This document shows positions 52,861-63,502 of a DNA stretch of 64,000 nt, in pieces. The notes below the pieces were generated by a model that saw only the letters and a list, made by a program, of their open reading frames with translations, was not told the DNA's origin and made no database searches. The first letter of the stretch is position 1. Each line of letters begins with the position of its first letter. The stretch comes from Polynucleobacter sp. MWH-Svant-W18 (lineage in GTDB: Bacteria > Pseudomonadota > Gammaproteobacteria > Burkholderiales > Burkholderiaceae), in assembly GCF_018687495.1 (NCBI RefSeq), contig NZ_CP061293.1:682001-746000 (forward strand), in the 5' to 3' direction. Position numbers and translations under genes: made by a program.

Positions 52861-54468
52861 GTGTTGTCCGCATCTAATATCACCATGCAGTTTGGCGCAA
52901 AGCCTTTGTTTGAAAACATTTCCGTGAAGTTTGGCGGCGGTAATCGTTATGGCCTGATTGGTGCCAACGGTTGCGGTAAATCCACTTTCATGAAAATTTT
53001 GGGTGGAGAGCTAGAGCCCACCAGCGGTAACGTCAGTTTGGATCCCGGCATTCGTTTAGGTAAATTACGTCAAGACCAGTTTGCCTATGAAGATGTGCGT
53101 GTGCTCGATGTCGTGATGATGGGTCATGAAGAGATGTGGAAGGCTGCAGCTGAGCGCGATGCAATTTATGCCAATCCAGATGCGACTGATGAAGATTATA
53201 TGAAGGCAGCCGAGCTCGAGGGCAAGTATGCCGAGTACGGGGGCTATACAGCGGAAGCCAAGGCAGGGGAGTTATTGCTCGGTATTGGTATTCCAATTGA
53301 GCAACACACAGGCCTGATGAGTAACGTTGCCCCTGGTTGGAAGTTGCGTGTATTGCTAGCCCAAGCATTGTTTTCTGATCCAGATGTGCTCCTCCTCGAT
53401 GAGCCAACTAACAACTTGGACATTCACTCCATTCATTGGCTTGAAGATATTCTGAATCAAATCAAGAGCACCATTGTCATCATTTCTCATGATCGTCACT
53501 TCCTCAATGAAGTCTGTACGCATATGGCTGATATGGACTACGGCACATTGAAGGTCTACCCAGGAAACTATGACTCCTACATGCTGGCATCGGTTCAGGC
53601 GCGTACACAACAGTTAAGCAATAACGTCAAAGCCAAAGAAAAAATTGCTGAATTGGCTGCTTTCGTGGCTCGATTCTCTGCAAATGCTTCTAAAGCGCGT
53701 CAAGCAACTTCACGTCAACGTCAGTTAGAAAAAATTGAAGTAGTGGAAGTAAAGCCATCCTCACGTCAAAACCCGTTCATTCGCTTTGATACCGAGAAAA
53801 AACTCCATAACATGGCGGTTGAGTGCAATGCGCTGACTAAGGCTTATGACCGCACCATCTTTAAGAACTTTAAGCTTGGTGTTCGTGCGGGTGAAAAGAT
53901 TGCCATCATTGGTCAGAACGGCGCTGGTAAGACAACGCTTCTCAAAACCATCTTGAGTAAACGCTTTGATGGTATCGCTGCGGATAGCGGTGACGTCAAA
54001 TGGGCTGAAAATGCTAATGTTGGTGTGATGCCTCAGGACAATACCGAGATGTTCGCCAAGGACGAGCTACTGATGGATTGGATGAATAATTGGCGCAATA
54101 CTGGGGACGATGATCAAGTGATTCGTGGCACCCTGGGCCGCTTACTATTCTCAGGTGACGACATTGGTAAGTCTGTCAAAGTACTCTCCGGTGGAGAGAA
54201 GGGCAGAATGATTTGGGGCAAGCTTATGCTCCAAAAATACAACGTGCTGGCAATGGATGAGCCAACCAATCACATGGACATGGAATCAATCGAGAGCTTA
54301 CAAATTGCGCTTGAGAAATTCGATGGCACGCTCATATTTGTTTCTCATGACCGCGAATTTGTTTCTGCTTTAGCCAATCGCATCTTGGAAGTGAAGATGG
54401 ACGGCACTGTGGTGGATTATTCTGGTACTTACGAAGAATATCTACGCAGCCAAGCGCTAGAAGGTTAA
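52861..54468 (+). CDS. ABC-F family ATPase (YbiT-like)
   Basis: A 535-residue soluble ATPase with two ABC domains and no membrane segments. Domain 1 has Walker [16 protein letters not shown] and [18 protein letters not shown]. Domain 2 has Walker [18 protein letters not shown], signature [16 protein letters not shown] and [16 protein letters not shown]. The linker between the domains spans about residues 245-315. Overall it matches E. coli YbiT, an ABC-F protein linked to ribosome function. The start is a GTG at 52861, aligned to the YbiT N-terminus; the ribosome site is weak. The preceding 98-base gap holds a small inverted repeat CCGTTA/TAACGG. Confidence 0.92.
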   Translation: MLSASNITMQFGAKPLFENISVKFGGGNRYGLIGANGCGKSTFMKILGGELEPTSGNVSLDPGIRLGKLRQDQFAYEDVRVLDVVMMGHEEMWKAAAERDAIYANPDATDEDYMKAAELEGKYAEYGGYTAEAKAGELLLGIGIPIEQHTGLMSNVAPGWKLRVLLAQALFSDPDVLLLDEPTNNLDIHSIHWLEDILNQIKSTIVIISHDRHFLNEVCTHMADMDYGTLKVYPGNYDSYMLASVQARTQQLSNNVKAKEKIAELAAFVARFSANASKARQATSRQRQLEKIEVVEVKPSSRQNPFIRFDTEKKLHNMAVECNALTKAYDRTIFKNFKLGVRAGEKIAIIGQNGAGKTTLLKTILSKRFDGIAADSGDVKWAENANVGVMPQDNTEMFAKDELLMDWMNNWRNTGDDDQVIRGTLGRLLFSGDDIGKSVKVLSGGEKGRMIWGKLMLQKYNVLAMDEPTNHMDMESIESLQIALEKFDGTLIFVSHDREFVSALANRILEVKMDGTVVDYSGTYEEYLRSQALEG

Positions 54469-54494
54469 GTTGTCAAAAGGCTAAGAGGGTGGGT

Positions 54495-54761
54495 CTATGC
54501 AGACTTATTCTCTTTAGCTTGTCTCTGAAAGCGCATTGCAGTCCCATCTTCACGAATGCGTTTCCACACTAAGGCTTTTTCTTCGTCTGAGAAAAACACC
54601 CAGTTGCTCACTTCACCAAGGCTACGTCCACACCCTTGGCAGATCTCGTCATAGAGGGTAGTACAGACACCTATGCAAGGAGAATCGGATTCTGCATCTC
54701 CTGTCGATAAGGAGTGCGAGCCATCTTGGGCTTGATTGAGTTTGCCGTTTTCGGAGGTCAT
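54495..54761 (-). CDS. DUF1289 domain protein
   Basis: An 88-residue protein with the four-cysteine DUF1289 motif SPCIGVCTTLYDEICQGCGR, probably a small zinc- or metal-binding module, then WVFFSDEEKALVWKRI. The family has no firm function. Its ATG overlaps the stop of the upstream acetyltransferase gene by 4 bases (ATGA), and it ends convergent with the ABC-F gene, 26 bases away without a clear terminator. Confidence 0.87.
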   Translation of the reverse strand: MTSENGKLNQAQDGSHSLSTGDAESDSPCIGVCTTLYDEICQGCGRSLGEVSNWVFFSDEEKALVWKRIREDGTAMRFQRQAKENKSA

Positions 54762-55933
54762 GCTTCTACTTTAGTGGATTTCAGCGGATTGTGCTCGTTG
54801 AGCTCGTCTACATAGGCGCCAATGCCTTGCTGCTCGCGTTGTAAAAAATGTTTTACAGCTTGCGCAAATTTCGGATCTGCAATGTAGTGTGCGGATTGAA
54901 TAGTGGTTGGTAAAAATCCTCGCGCCATTTTATGTTCACCTTGGGCGCCGCCTTCAAAGATTTGAATGCCCTCAGTAATGCAGTACTCAATGGCTTGGTA
55001 GTAAGCCGTTTCAAAATGAAGATTCGGCACATGTTCTACTGCGCCCCAATATCTTCCAAAAGCCTTGGAAGCCTCTTTATCAACGACTAATAGAGATGCT
55101 GCAATGGGGCGTCCTTCTCTTTGGGCCAAAATCAGATGGAGATTCTCAGGCATGCGCTCAGCCCACAGTTTAAAAAAGGCCTCATTTAAATAGGGCGAGG
55201 ATTGATGATCTAGGTAAGTATTTTCATAGCAGCTGTAAAAGAATTCCCAGTCCTGGTCAGTAGATGATCTGCCGGGTATATGTCTAAAAGAAATGCCTTC
55301 TTTAGCCACCAGCTCGCGCTCACGTCGGATATTTTTACGACGCTTCATGGTGAGAGCGGCCAAAAATTCCTCAAAATTTTTGAACTCTTGGTTGTGCCAA
55401 TGAAACTGCACTGAATCACGCAACATAAAGCCCTGTTGCTGAAGGGCCTGGAGCTCAGCTTCTGTTGCGAATAGCACATGAGCGGACGAGAGCTCATTAT
55501 GGATAACTAAGGCTTTTAGACCTTCAATGATTTTCTGGTGCAAGACTTCGTTATCTTCACCTGCGGCCGTTAATATGCGGGTGCCTGGGACAGGTGTAAA
55601 TGGAATTGCACATAGGGCTTTAGGGAAGTACTGCATGCCATATTGCTCATATGCTTGCGCCCATGACCAATCAAAAACAAATTCTCCGTAGGAGTGCTGC
55701 TTAAGGTATAGCGGCATGGCAGCAACCAAGCGACCATGATGACGAAGTACTAAGTGGGCTGTTTGCCAACCTGTATTGCCACCAACGCATCCCGTTTCTT
55801 CAAGAGTGCTTAAAAATTCATATTTGGTGAAAGGGCCCGTATCTTGCCCAGTCAGCGCATTCCACTCTGAAGCAGATAGACTAGATAGTTGATCGAGGAT
55901 TTCTAATTGATATTGACCTGAGTCAGATGTCAT
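54758..55933 (-). CDS. FemAB-like GNAT N-acyltransferase (PF04339 family)
   Basis: A 391-residue protein of the FemAB-like/'peptidogalycan' family. Seen: [79 protein letters not shown] and [18 protein letters not shown]. These are the conserved blocks of the family, which has a double GNAT fold; the acceptor is unknown. It is coupled by 4-base overlaps to gloA upstream and to the DUF1289 gene downstream. Confidence 0.87.
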   Translation of the reverse strand: MTSDSGQYQLEILDQLSSLSASEWNALTGQDTGPFTKYEFLSTLEETGCVGGNTGWQTAHLVLRHHGRLVAAMPLYLKQHSYGEFVFDWSWAQAYEQYGMQYFPKALCAIPFTPVPGTRILTAAGEDNEVLHQKIIEGLKALVIHNELSSAHVLFATEAELQALQQQGFMLRDSVQFHWHNQEFKNFEEFLAALTMKRRKNIRRERELVAKEGISFRHIPGRSSTDQDWEFFYSCYENTYLDHQSSPYLNEAFFKLWAERMPENLHLILAQREGRPIAASLLVVDKEASKAFGRYWGAVEHVPNLHFETAYYQAIEYCITEGIQIFEGGAQGEHKMARGFLPTTIQSAHYIADPKFAQAVKHFLQREQQGIGAYVDELNEHNPLKSTKVEA

Positions 55934-56319
55934 GAATGCTGAATCAATTCAATTTTGTAGCCATCGGGATCAGTAACAAAGGCAATGATGGTGTCGCCAC
56001 CGGCTACAGGACCAGCGGCTCGAGTGACATTGCCGCCAGCTGCTTTAATTTTGTCGCACGCCGCGTACGCATCGGGCACACCGATAGCGATGTGGCCATA
56101 GGCTGTGCCTAGCTCATAGGAAGAAACACCATAGTTATAGGTCAATTCAATCTCTGATTGGCCATCGGCATTGCCTTTGCCATAGCCAACGAAGGCGAGC
56201 GAGTATTTCTGTTCAGGGCGGTCAGTAGTGCGCAGTAAGTTCATGCCGAGTACTTTGGTATAAAAATCCAGAGAGCGATTGAGATCGCCAACTCTAAGCA
56301 TAGTATGAAGAATCATCAT
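55930..56319 (-). CDS. gloA: Lactoylglutathione lyase (glyoxalase I)
   Basis: Converts the methylglyoxal-glutathione adduct to S-lactoylglutathione. The 129-residue protein has the VOC fold and the four expected metal ligands: His in [16 protein letters not shown], Glu in [10 protein letters not shown], His in YGHIAIGV and Glu in GYKIELIQ. The ATG at 56319 has GGAG 8 bases upstream and lies 2 bases after the ETF-QO stop; the longer frame would overlap that gene. It sits in a four-gene minus-strand operon. Confidence 0.95.
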   Translation of the reverse strand: MMILHTMLRVGDLNRSLDFYTKVLGMNLLRTTDRPEQKYSLAFVGYGKGNADGQSEIELTYNYGVSSYELGTAYGHIAIGVPDAYAACDKIKAAGGNVTRAAGPVAGGDTIIAFVTDPDGYKIELIQHS

Positions 56320-56321
56320 GA

Positions 56322-57992
56322 TTACATCTCCGCGTAGTTCGGGCCACCACCACCTTCGGGGGTAATCCAAATAATATTTTGAGTAGGATCTTTGATATCA
56401 CAGGTTTTGCAATGCACGCAGTTTTGCGCATTGATTTGCAAGCGGGCTTTACCATCGGTTTCGACGTATTCGTAAACACCGGCAGGGCAATAGCGTTGCT
56501 CGGGACCAGCATAGGTCTCCAGGTTAATGTCTACTGGCACTGCATCATTTTTAAGAGTCAAATGAATAGGCTGGTTTTCGGCATGATTGGTGTTGGAGAT
56601 AAATACTGAAGACAGGCGATCAAAGGTAATCTTGCCATCAGGCTTTGGATAATCAATGGGCTGATGTTGAACGGCAGGCTCGAGGCATTCATGATCAGCA
56701 TGTTTGAGGTGCACTGTCCAAGGTACATTGCCGCCCAAGAGTTTTTGCTCTAGGCCAACCATCAGAGTGCCTAAGTAAAGTCCTTTTGACATCCAGGACT
56801 TGAAGTTACGTGCTTGATTGAGTTCGGTATGTAACCAGCTATTTTGGAATGCAGCAGGGTAGGCAGATAGCACATCAGCAGAGCGATTCTCGCTGAGCGC
56901 TGCGACCGCAGCCTCTGCAGCCAGCATGCCAGTCTTGATTGCGGCATGACTGCCTTTAATGCGTGATGCATTGAGGAAGCCTGCATCACAACCGATTAAT
57001 GCACCACCAGGAAATACTGTTTTCGGTAGGCTATTTAAACCGCCAGCCGTCAGCGCCCGAGCACCGTAAGCTAGTCGTTTGCCACCTTCAAAAGTTTCCC
57101 GAATCTTTGGGTGTAATTTATAACGTTGGAACTCTTCAAATGGGGAGAGATAAGGGTTCTTATAGGAAAGACCCACCACCAAACCAACAGCTACTTTGTT
57201 ATCTCCTAGGTGATACAGGAATGAGCCACCGTAGGTATCGTTTTCTAATGGCCAGCCAGCGGTATGCACGACTAAGCCGGGCTTGCTCTTAGAAGGTTCA
57301 ACCTCCCACAGTTCTTTGATACCCAGGCCATAGCTTTGGGGATCGGCATCTTTGTCTAATGCCATCTTCGCAATGAGTTGCTTGCCGAGGTGACCCCGTG
57401 CTCCTTCAGCAAAGAGGGTGTACTTAGCACGCAATTCCATACCCAGCTGAAATTGATCGGTGGGATTACCTTCCTTATCTAAGCCCATCGAGCCAGTGAT
57501 CACACCACAAACTGCGCCTTGCTCGTTGTAGAGAATTTCTGCTGCAGGAAAGCCTGGAAAAATTTCAACCCCAAGATTCTCAGCTTGTTGACCTAACCAG
57601 CGAGTGACATTTGCTAAGCTAACAATATAGTTGCCTTCATTCTTAAAGCAATGCGGCAACATCCAATTGGGAACTTGATAAGCATTGTTTTCAGTCAAGA
57701 AGAGAAATTGATCAGCAGTCACCTCTGTATGCAGAGGTGCTCCCATGGCTTTCCAATCGGGAAAGAGTTCTGTCAGTGCTTTAGGGTCCATTACCGCGCC
57801 AGACAGAATGTGTGCACCAATTTCAGAGCCCTTTTCGAGAACACAAACACTAATGTCTTTTCCGGAGTCATTGGCCAATTGTTTGGCTTTGATTGCCGCT
57901 GATAAGCCTGCAGGGCCGCCGCCAACAATGACTAAGTCATAGTCCATGGACTCCCTGGGTCCAAATTGCTCTAGCAGCTGTACAGCATCCAT
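56322..57992 (-). CDS. Electron transfer flavoprotein-ubiquinone oxidoreductase
   Basis: Passes electrons from ETF, reduced by acyl-CoA dehydrogenases, to ubiquinone. The 556 residues have the FAD motif [55 protein letters not shown] (FAD second motif) and a C-terminal 4Fe-4S cluster: Cys in YCPAGVYEY, then [13 protein letters not shown]. The protein ends close to [12 protein letters not shown], typical of the family. It heads the etfQO-gloA-GNAT-DUF1289 operon and is divergent from the CoA-transferase genes. Confidence 0.97.
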   Translation of the reverse strand: MDAVQLLEQFGPRESMDYDLVIVGGGPAGLSAAIKAKQLANDSGKDISVCVLEKGSEIGAHILSGAVMDPKALTELFPDWKAMGAPLHTEVTADQFLFLTENNAYQVPNWMLPHCFKNEGNYIVSLANVTRWLGQQAENLGVEIFPGFPAAEILYNEQGAVCGVITGSMGLDKEGNPTDQFQLGMELRAKYTLFAEGARGHLGKQLIAKMALDKDADPQSYGLGIKELWEVEPSKSKPGLVVHTAGWPLENDTYGGSFLYHLGDNKVAVGLVVGLSYKNPYLSPFEEFQRYKLHPKIRETFEGGKRLAYGARALTAGGLNSLPKTVFPGGALIGCDAGFLNASRIKGSHAAIKTGMLAAEAAVAALSENRSADVLSAYPAAFQNSWLHTELNQARNFKSWMSKGLYLGTLMVGLEQKLLGGNVPWTVHLKHADHECLEPAVQHQPIDYPKPDGKITFDRLSSVFISNTNHAENQPIHLTLKNDAVPVDINLETYAGPEQRYCPAGVYEYVETDGKARLQINAQNCVHCKTCDIKDPTQNIIWITPEGGGGPNYAEM

Positions 57993-58148
57993 TCAAATTC
58001 TCCGAAATTCTCAAAAATAGGGTTTTTAGCCATGTTAGTTTAGTTCGAACTGCGAAAACCCCAATTTGTGCCATGACTGGCTGGGCTTACACCCCTAAAG
58101 CGTTATGATTGCTTTATTACCCATATCAGCAATATTAGGACGGAAAAG

Positions 58149-58850
58149 ATGAACAAAACCTACCCATCGGCAGTAGATGCCTTGCGGGATATCTTGAAAG
58201 ACGGGCAAAAAATCGCAGTTGGCGGTTTTGGCCTGTGCGGAATTCCTGAATCACTCATTCAGGCGGTCAAAGATTTGGGTGTGCAGAATTTAACTGCAAT
58301 TGCAAACAACGCAGGGGTTGATGGTTTTGGATTAGGTCTCTTACTTAATTCGCGTCAAGTTAAAAAGATGGTGGCATCTTATGTTGGTGAGAACAAAGAG
58401 TTTGAGCGCCAATACTTAGCAGGTGAGTTGGAGTTGGAATTCACACCACAAGGAACCTTGGCAGAAAAATTGCGTGCCGGTGGTTGCGGCATTCCTGCGT
58501 TCTATACCAAGACCGGTGTTGGCACTTTGGTTGCTGAGGGTAAAGAAGTGAAAGAATTTGATGGCGAGAAATACATCATGGAGCGCGCGATTATTTCTGA
58601 CATCTCTTTAGTGAAAGCTTGGAAAGCAGATAAGTCTGGTAACTTGGTTTATCGCTACACCGCACGCAACTTCAATCCAGTCGTAGCAATGGCAGGCAAG
58701 ATCACTGTGGCTGAGGTAGAAGAGATTGTGGAGAACGGCAAACTTCACCCCGATGAAATTCATACCCCCGGTATTTATGTCCATCGCCTGGTGCTGCATA
58801 AGACTCCAGAGAAGCGTATTGAGCAGCGCACGATGACGGCAAAAGCGTAA
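58149..58850 (+). CDS. scoA: 3-oxoacid CoA-transferase subunit A
   Basis: Subunit A of a succinyl-CoA:3-ketoacid (acetoacetate) CoA-transferase. The 233 residues include [20 protein letters not shown], the family GxGLCGxPE glycine loop, [34 protein letters not shown] and the C-terminal [23 protein letters not shown] lies 7 bases before the ATG. It is paired with subunit B 46 bases downstream. Next to ETF-QO, it suggests ketone-body or short-chain acid use. Confidence 0.95.
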   Translation: MNKTYPSAVDALRDILKDGQKIAVGGFGLCGIPESLIQAVKDLGVQNLTAIANNAGVDGFGLGLLLNSRQVKKMVASYVGENKEFERQYLAGELELEFTPQGTLAEKLRAGGCGIPAFYTKTGVGTLVAEGKEVKEFDGEKYIMERAIISDISLVKAWKADKSGNLVYRYTARNFNPVVAMAGKITVAEVEEIVENGKLHPDEIHTPGIYVHRLVLHKTPEKRIEQRTMTAKA

Positions 58851-58896
58851 CTACCCATTAAAGAAGTAATAGAACAGAATATTTAGGAAGATTGAT

Positions 58897-59547
58897 ATGC
58901 CTTGGACTAGAGATGAAATGGCAGCCCGTGCTGCTAAAGAACTAAAAGATGGTTACTACGTGAACTTGGGTATTGGAATGCCAACCTTGGTAGCAAACCA
59001 TGTGCCTAAAGATATGGAAGTATGGCTGCAATCCGAAAATGGCTTATTGGGTATCGGCCCATTTCCAACAGAAGAGACCATTGATGCTGACTTGATTAAT
59101 GCTGGCAAACAAACAATTACGACTTTGCCAGGCTCATCCATTTTTTCTTCTGCTGATTCCTTCGGCATGATTCGTGGCGGCAAAATCAATATTGCGATTT
59201 TGGGTGCGATGCAAGTAAGCGAGCACGGTGACTTGGCCAACTGGATGATTCCAGGCAAGATGGTCAAAGGTATGGGTGGCGCAATGGACTTGGTGGCCGG
59301 CGTAAAGCACGTAGTTGTTCTGATGGAACACGTTGCCAAAAAGAAAGATGGCACAGAAGAGCTTAAGATTTTGCCTAAATGCACATTGCCTTTAACCGGC
59401 GTAGGTGTCATTAGCCAGATCATTACTGACCTCTGTGTTCTAGATATCACCCCTAAGGGGCTTAAGCTCACTGAATTAGCTCCGGGAGTCACTAAGGAAG
59501 AAGTGATTGCCAAAACGGGTGCCCCTGTTGATACAACAGGTTTCTAA
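58897..59547 (+). CDS. scoB: 3-oxoacid CoA-transferase subunit B
   Basis: Subunit B carrying the catalytic glutamate, in [16 protein letters not shown]. The 216 residues also have [35 protein letters not shown] and the C-terminal [22 protein letters not shown] occurs 11 bases before the ATG. It forms with subunit A the two-subunit transferase, whose reaction exchanges CoA between succinyl-CoA and acetoacetate; AtoDA-type substrate use is also possible. Confidence 0.95.
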   Translation: MPWTRDEMAARAAKELKDGYYVNLGIGMPTLVANHVPKDMEVWLQSENGLLGIGPFPTEETIDADLINAGKQTITTLPGSSIFSSADSFGMIRGGKINIAILGAMQVSEHGDLANWMIPGKMVKGMGGAMDLVAGVKHVVVLMEHVAKKKDGTEELKILPKCTLPLTGVGVISQIITDLCVLDITPKGLKLTELAPGVTKEEVIAKTGAPVDTTGF

Positions 59548-59582
59548 CAGCAGTCACTATTTAATGAAATAATGGAATCGCC

Positions 59583-61448
59583 ATGTCGGGATTCCATCAC
59601 TCACATTCTCATAAATCAGTGCATCAGACTAGCTCTGTTGCCGATCCTTCGCTGCATGCCCATAAAAAAGGGGATGCTCAACATAGTCATAGTAAGCAAG
59701 CGTCCAATCAAAATCTGCTTTTAATTGCCTTAATACTCACTTTAGGCTTTTCAGGTGTAGAAGCTGCCGCAGCATACTTTGCAGGTTCATTAGCTCTGAT
59801 TTCAGATGCAGGGCATATGGTTACCGATGCTGCTGCTTTAGGTTTAGCTCTGTTGGCCCAAATTATTTCGCGTCGACCCCCATCGCCCAAACACTCATTC
59901 GGATTTGGCAGGGCAGAGGCGCTCGCCGCATTTGTGAACGGCATCTGCATGTTGGGCTTAGTAGCGTGGATAGTGTCTGAAGCGATTAGTCGCTTTTTTA
60001 CTCCGCATCAAGTCGATGGTTTAACAGTGTCAGTGGTTGCTGCCATTGGCCTACTCATGAATATTGTGGTTGCTTGGGTGTTATCCCACGACAAGAAGAG
60101 CGTCAATACTCGTGCAGCTTTAGTGCATGTGATGGGCGACTTGCTAGGTTCTGTAGGCGCCTTATTGGCTGGTCTCGTCATTCAATTCACAGGTTGGATG
60201 CCTGCGGACGCATTGATATCCATATTAGTTTCCTTGTTAATTCTGAAATCAACCTTTTCGATTTTGGGTGAGTCCTATCACTTCTTAATGGAAGGTGTGC
60301 CTTTGCATATTGACTACTCCCGGGTTGGTAAAGACCTCAAGGGAGTGCCTGGGGTTTTGGCTGTGCATGATTTGCATGTCTGGGAAATGACCCCTGGCTT
60401 TCCGGCATTGATTGGTCATATTGAAATTGCCAATATGCAGGAGTGGCCGCAAATTATGTCCCGTATCAATACGATGTTGTTGAATGATCATGGCATTGAT
60501 CATGTCACCCTTCAGCCTGAGCAGATTGGTGAAGAGGAGCATAGTCATGATCATTGCATGAAAGAGCATGCACCAACAAGCGCTATCAAACATCATGGCG
60601 ATACCTTTTATGTCCAGTGCGTGAGTGGCGATGCCAGTCATCGGATGGCTTATCACGCTTGGGGAGACCCTAAAAACCCACGAGTATTGATGTGTGTCCA
60701 TGGCCTAACAAGGCGCGGGAGTGACTTTAAAACTCTGGCTGAAGCCATGTGTGATGACTATTACGTTGTGTGCCCCGATATCGTTGGTAGGGGAGACTCG
60801 GATCGTTTAAGCAATCCTATGCTCTATGCAGTTCCACAATATGTTGCAGACATCATGCAACTCATTAAGACACTTGGCGTAACTCAAGTTGATTGGCTGG
60901 GCACTTCAATGGGCGGTTTGATTGGCATGGTCTATGCCGTGATGCCAAATTCTCCAATATGCAGAATGTTAATTAACGATGTCGGCCCTAAAATTGAAGC
61001 TGAAGCTATCACGCGCTTGGGTTCTTACGTTGGACAGCCATTCGAATTTACCAATCGGGCGGAAGCACTTGAGCGTTTAAATGCAATTTGCGCTACCTTC
61101 GGTGAGCACACCGCTCAGGAGTGGGAAATCTATAACGGGCCAATGCTACTAGAGCGCAATGGTAAGTGGATCATGCATTACGACGCTGATATTGCTGTGC
61201 CATTTGCTGCGGTGAATCCAATGATGGCAAAAGCTGGAGAGCTAGCCATGTGGCACGCCTTTGAACAAATTCATATTCCGATTCTGATTGTGCGCGGTGC
61301 TCAATCTGACTTGTTATCTGCGCAGACAGTAGCCAAGATGTGTCAAGTCAATCCGCATGCCCGTAGTATCGAAATTCCGAATGTGGGCCATGCTCCTGCA
61401 TTTGTGAAAAAAGAACAAATTGCAATAGCCAAAGAATTCTTCAGTTAA
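59583..61448 (+). CDS. Fusion of a CDF zinc/cation exporter and an alpha/beta hydrolase
   Basis: A single 621-residue frame. Residues 1-40 are His-rich. Residues about 43-315 are a cation diffusion facilitator with six membrane helices and the zinc-type metal site His78/Asp82 (SDAGHMVTDAAALG) and His182/Asp186 (HVMGDLLGS), then a cytoplasmic domain. A His-rich linker (EEEHSHDHCMKEH) leads to an alpha/beta hydrolase from about residue 345: oxyanion region VHGLTRRGSDF, nucleophile Ser442 in GTSMGGLIG, and His603 in NVGHAP. Both halves look intact, and I see no stop or frameshift at the join. The hydrolase substrate is unknown. relA follows by 16 bases. Confidence 0.9.
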   Translation: MSGFHHSHSHKSVHQTSSVADPSLHAHKKGDAQHSHSKQASNQNLLLIALILTLGFSGVEAAAAYFAGSLALISDAGHMVTDAAALGLALLAQIISRRPPSPKHSFGFGRAEALAAFVNGICMLGLVAWIVSEAISRFFTPHQVDGLTVSVVAAIGLLMNIVVAWVLSHDKKSVNTRAALVHVMGDLLGSVGALLAGLVIQFTGWMPADALISILVSLLILKSTFSILGESYHFLMEGVPLHIDYSRVGKDLKGVPGVLAVHDLHVWEMTPGFPALIGHIEIANMQEWPQIMSRINTMLLNDHGIDHVTLQPEQIGEEEHSHDHCMKEHAPTSAIKHHGDTFYVQCVSGDASHRMAYHAWGDPKNPRVLMCVHGLTRRGSDFKTLAEAMCDDYYVVCPDIVGRGDSDRLSNPMLYAVPQYVADIMQLIKTLGVTQVDWLGTSMGGLIGMVYAVMPNSPICRMLINDVGPKIEAEAITRLGSYVGQPFEFTNRAEALERLNAICATFGEHTAQEWEIYNGPMLLERNGKWIMHYDADIAVPFAAVNPMMAKAGELAMWHAFEQIHIPILIVRGAQSDLLSAQTVAKMCQVNPHARSIEIPNVGHAPAFVKKEQIAIAKEFFS

Positions 61449-61464
61449 CTGTTCATAGTTGCCA

Positions 61465-63471
61465 ATGGCAAACACTCCTAGTTCATCAGAAAAAACTGCT
61501 CTATTCAACGATGCCTGGTATGGCGAGCCAGCAGAAGTTCACGCAGCTGGGGTTTCCCAAATCCTGCAAAGCCTCAATTTAGACGAGGCCACATTAAGAG
61601 CTGCGCACAATATTGGGCGTACACATGGCAAAGAAGCGCTCACGAAATTAATTGGTGAAGAATCCGCAAAACTCTTGATCGGCTATCGTGGTCTACGTCA
61701 AGCACAGGCAAAGTTGCTCCGCGAAGACGGAGCCACCAATCTTACCGGTCAAGAAGAAATGCTCCGTAAGATGTTGTTGGCCTTTGGTGATGATCTGCGG
61801 GTAGTTCTCATTTATCTTGCCTCACGTTTACAAACCCTTCGCTGGGTAATTCAAGAAAAAATCACCATGCCTACAAGTTGGGCGCAAGAGATTCTGAATA
61901 TTGATGCCTCCCTAGCGAATCGCTTAGGTATTTGGCAAATGAAGTGGGAGATGGAAGACTTGGCCTTTCGGGTAATGTCGCCTGAGGTCTATCGTGACAT
62001 TGCAAAAATGTTAGACGCCAAAAGAATTGAGCGCCAAGCATTTATCGATCGAATTGTCTTGCAACTACAAGAAGAGTTGCATGCAGCTCATATTGATGGC
62101 GAGGTTTTGGGAAGGCCTAAGCATATTTATAGCATCTGGAAAAAGATGCAGGGTAAGTCACTCGACTTTGCAGATCTTTACGATGTAAGGGCATTCAGAG
62201 TATTGGTTTCAGATGTGAAGTCTTGCTATGCAGTATTAGGAATTGTGCATAACGTTTGGCAACCTGTGCCACGAGAGTTTGATGACTACATCGCACGACC
62301 AAAACCCAACGGCTACCAATCACTGCATACGGTGGTCATGAATGACGATGGCACTGCGTTTGAAGTCCAGGTGCGTACGCAAGAGATGCATCAACAGGCT
62401 GAATATGGTTTAGCAGCGCATTGGCGCTATAAAGAGGGCGCTTATGCAGGTATGGCTAGCCCGCCAAAGAGCAATAAACTAGGCGCCACTCATCAGGAAG
62501 GCACGCATAGTGCTGAGGTTGCCTACGAGCGACAGATCGCTTGGGCAAGACAGTTGATCTCTTGGAAAGAAGATGCTTGGGAGCAACTCAAGCATCATGA
62601 GATTGATGACCATATTTATGTACTTACCCCTTTGGGCAAAGTTATTTCATTAGAAAAAGGTTCAACGCCGCTTGATTTTGCGTATGCGGTACATACCAGC
62701 TTAGGTCATCGTTGCAGGGGTGCACGGGTCGATGGTGCGATGGTGCCCTTAGAGACTGCATTACAAAATGGTCAAACCATTGAAATCATTGCCGTTAAGC
62801 ATGGTGGACCATCGCGCGACTGGATTAGCCCTGACAAACACTATCTCCGCTCCCAAAGAGCGCGTTCCCGAGTACGTGCTTGGTTTAATGCGCTCGACGA
62901 TGAAGAGGGTGGCACTAAATCCACCGATATCAAATCTGAAGCTGTCACTGAAACCAAAACACCCGCACCCGATATTGTGCTGCGCACGAGTACACGTAAG
63001 ACAGGTCAAAGTGGTGATGTGCTCGTTGTAGGCGTAGATTCCTTGTTGACGCAATTGGCCCGCTGCTGCAGGCCAGTGCCACCAGATGCGATTGCTGGAT
63101 TTGTGACTCAGGGTAGAGGGGTATCGATTCATCGACGCTCCTGTAAAACATTTAGAGGTTTATTGGAGCGAGCACCCGAGCGTGTTATTCAAACCGCATG
63201 GACCTCCAGCACTGCTAATGCGGAACAGGATCAAAAAAAGGTGTTTCCTGCAGATTTAGTTGTCACTGGTCTAGATCGCCCGGATCTCATGAGGGAGTTG
63301 TTTGAGATTTTGACTAGGCAGGGCGTGCATGTGATTGATCTGCGTAAGTCTGCCAAAAAGGGGCTGGCTCAAATTCTATTGACTGTTGAGGTCAAGGATT
63401 CTGAAGTCCTGCGTGTAGTTCAAAATAGCTTGGAAGAGGTTAAAGGGGTAACCCAAGTTCGCCGTCGGTGA
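61465..63471 (+). CDS. relA: (p)ppGpp synthetase RelA (GTP pyrophosphokinase)
   Basis: Stringent-response synthetase making (p)ppGpp on starved ribosomes. The 668 residues have an N-terminal domain in which the HD hydrolase residues are missing. The synthetase domain has LYDVRAFRVLV and EFDDYIARPKPNGYQSLHTV, whose ExDD motif marks monofunctional RelA rather than bifunctional SpoT/Rel. A TGS domain (HIYVLTPLGKVISLEKGSTP), a cysteine-containing zinc-finger region (LARCCRPVPPDAIAGFV) and a C-terminal ACT domain follow. The ATG at 61465 is preferred to a TTG at 61459; neither has a clear ribosome site, so coupling to the upstream gene is likely. Confidence 0.95.
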   Translation: MANTPSSSEKTALFNDAWYGEPAEVHAAGVSQILQSLNLDEATLRAAHNIGRTHGKEALTKLIGEESAKLLIGYRGLRQAQAKLLREDGATNLTGQEEMLRKMLLAFGDDLRVVLIYLASRLQTLRWVIQEKITMPTSWAQEILNIDASLANRLGIWQMKWEMEDLAFRVMSPEVYRDIAKMLDAKRIERQAFIDRIVLQLQEELHAAHIDGEVLGRPKHIYSIWKKMQGKSLDFADLYDVRAFRVLVSDVKSCYAVLGIVHNVWQPVPREFDDYIARPKPNGYQSLHTVVMNDDGTAFEVQVRTQEMHQQAEYGLAAHWRYKEGAYAGMASPPKSNKLGATHQEGTHSAEVAYERQIAWARQLISWKEDAWEQLKHHEIDDHIYVLTPLGKVISLEKGSTPLDFAYAVHTSLGHRCRGARVDGAMVPLETALQNGQTIEIIAVKHGGPSRDWISPDKHYLRSQRARSRVRAWFNALDDEEGGTKSTDIKSEAVTETKTPAPDIVLRTSTRKTGQSGDVLVVGVDSLLTQLARCCRPVPPDAIAGFVTQGRGVSIHRRSCKTFRGLLERAPERVIQTAWTSSTANAEQDQKKVFPADLVVTGLDRPDLMRELFEILTRQGVHVIDLRKSAKKGLAQILLTVEVKDSEVLRVVQNSLEEVKGVTQVRRR

Positions 63472-63473
63472 TA

Positions 63474-63495
63474 CAGTAAACGAAATACTTTACTG
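63474..63495. repeat. Small inverted repeat between relA and the MFS gene
   Basis: CAGTAAA (63474-63480) and TTTACTG (63489-63495) can pair around an 8-base loop. It begins 3 bases after the relA stop and ends 7 bases before the next ATG. It is too AT-rich and has no T-run, so it is not a convincing terminator; it may affect translation of the next gene. Confidence 0.35.
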
Positions 63496-63502
63496 GCTTC
63501 GC

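Noticed and set aside
58021..58080. GGGTTTT...AAAACCC inverted arms in the etfQO/scoA divergent region
   Set aside because: Short low-complexity arms separated by about 30 bases; likely chance in this promoter region.
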